A stretch of DNA of 64,000 bases from Kribbella aluminosa (lineage in GTDB: Bacteria; Actinomycetota; Actinomycetes; Propionibacteriales; Kribbellaceae): positions 806,001 to 870,000 of the forward strand of contig NZ_JAGINT010000001.1 of the NCBI RefSeq assembly GCF_017876295.1. Reading direction: 5' to 3'. A program made the translations under genes and the position numbers. Below are positions 63,873-64,000 of this stretch, piece after piece. The notes below the pieces were generated by a model. That model was given only the letters and a program-made list of their open reading frames with translations. It searched no databases and was not told the origin of the DNA. Within the stretch, counting starts at the first letter, position 1; the number at the start of each line of letters is the position of its first letter.

Positions 63873-64000
63873 ATGGACATCACCCCCGCTGGAGTTCCCG
63901 ACAAGTTCGCCGTCCTCGGCCTCACCTTCGACGACGTACTGCTGCAGCCGAACGAGTCCGACGTCATCCCGTCCGAGGCGATCACCCGGTCTCGGGTGAG
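63873..64000 (+). CDS. guaB: Inosine-5'-monophosphate dehydrogenase (partial)
   Basis: Only the first 42 residues are in the window. FAVLGLTFDDVLLQPNESDV is the conserved N-terminal barrel start of IMPDH, which oxidizes IMP to XMP in GMP synthesis. The catalytic Cys loop and CBS domains lie beyond the edge. A TAGGAT (63827-63832) 40 bp upstream is a possible -10. Position after sigD/rsdA is that of guaB2 in mycobacteria. Confidence 0.93.
   Translation, partial: MDITPAGVPDKFAVLGLTFDDVLLQPNESDVIPSEAITRSRV

Overview
The window is GC-rich actinobacterial chromosome (G/C-ending codons, many GTG starts, 37-residue bL36, SigD/RsdA next to guaB, His-tailed GroEL1 behind a CIRCE promoter). Gene order and content (long L17 with a C-terminal sunset domain, GNAT-TsaE fusion, many LacI/ROK/ABC sugar loci) fit Propionibacteriales, most likely Kribbella or a close relative. 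The genus is inference; no 16S or marker comparison could be run.

Layout. (1) 1-7.6 kb: a cut imine-reductase-like gene and an HxlR regulator, then the end of the ribosomal superoperon (infA-rpmJ-rpsM-rpsK-rpsD-rpoA-rplQ-truA), a methyltransferase and an ECF sigma/membrane-partner pair. (2) 7.8-12.3 kb: ABC-F ATPase, degraded hydrolase remnant, TetR/SnoaL-like divergent pair with a clear operator, and a citrate synthase gene carrying a one-base frameshift. (3) 12.6-15 kb: rplM-rpsI-glmM. (4) 15-42 kb: an accessory block between glmM and coaA. It holds an oligopeptide/oligosaccharide ABC operon with a ROK regulator, a LacI-like sensor without a DNA-binding domain, a ThuA/Gfo-Idh-MocA/sugar-ABC operon with a LacI repressor, a LysR (IlvY-like)/ketol-acid reductoisomerase pair in which the enzyme looks plant-type, an LtrA protein, a MurNAc/peptidoglycan salvage operon (NagZ-type GH3 fused to an EEP domain, NamZ, AmiE-like, MurR-like, MurQ), an Sfp-type PPTase and an MFS permease. 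(5) 42-46 kb: coaA, a compact GH67 homologue and its LacI regulator. (6) 46-57 kb: acpS, nnrE/nnrD, an inserted META/GH12/HAD segment, then alr, a hydrolase, tsaE (GNAT fusion), tsaB, rimI, tsaD, a GNAT protein and a hydrolase. (7) 57-64 kb: THUMP-like methyltransferase, groES-groEL1, a GNAT gene with tandem repeats, sigD/rsdA and the start of guaB.

How the genes work together. The housekeeping parts serve translation, tRNA t6A synthesis, CoA/ACP maturation, alanine racemization, UDP-GlcNAc supply, protein folding and GMP synthesis. The accessory parts take up and degrade plant and bacterial polysaccharides: secreted GH12, a GH67-like protein, three secreted muropeptide hydrolases feeding MurQ, and two ABC importers, each under a local repressor whose operator can often be read directly.

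Most notable: a secreted GH3 enzyme fused to an endonuclease/exonuclease/phosphatase domain in the MurNAc operon; a GH67 homologue whose catalytic-acid loop is missing; a plant-type KARI beside an IlvY-like regulator; a candidate leaderless 29-codon ORF whose start lies in a LexA-like palindrome; and a 20-bp dispersed repeat family.
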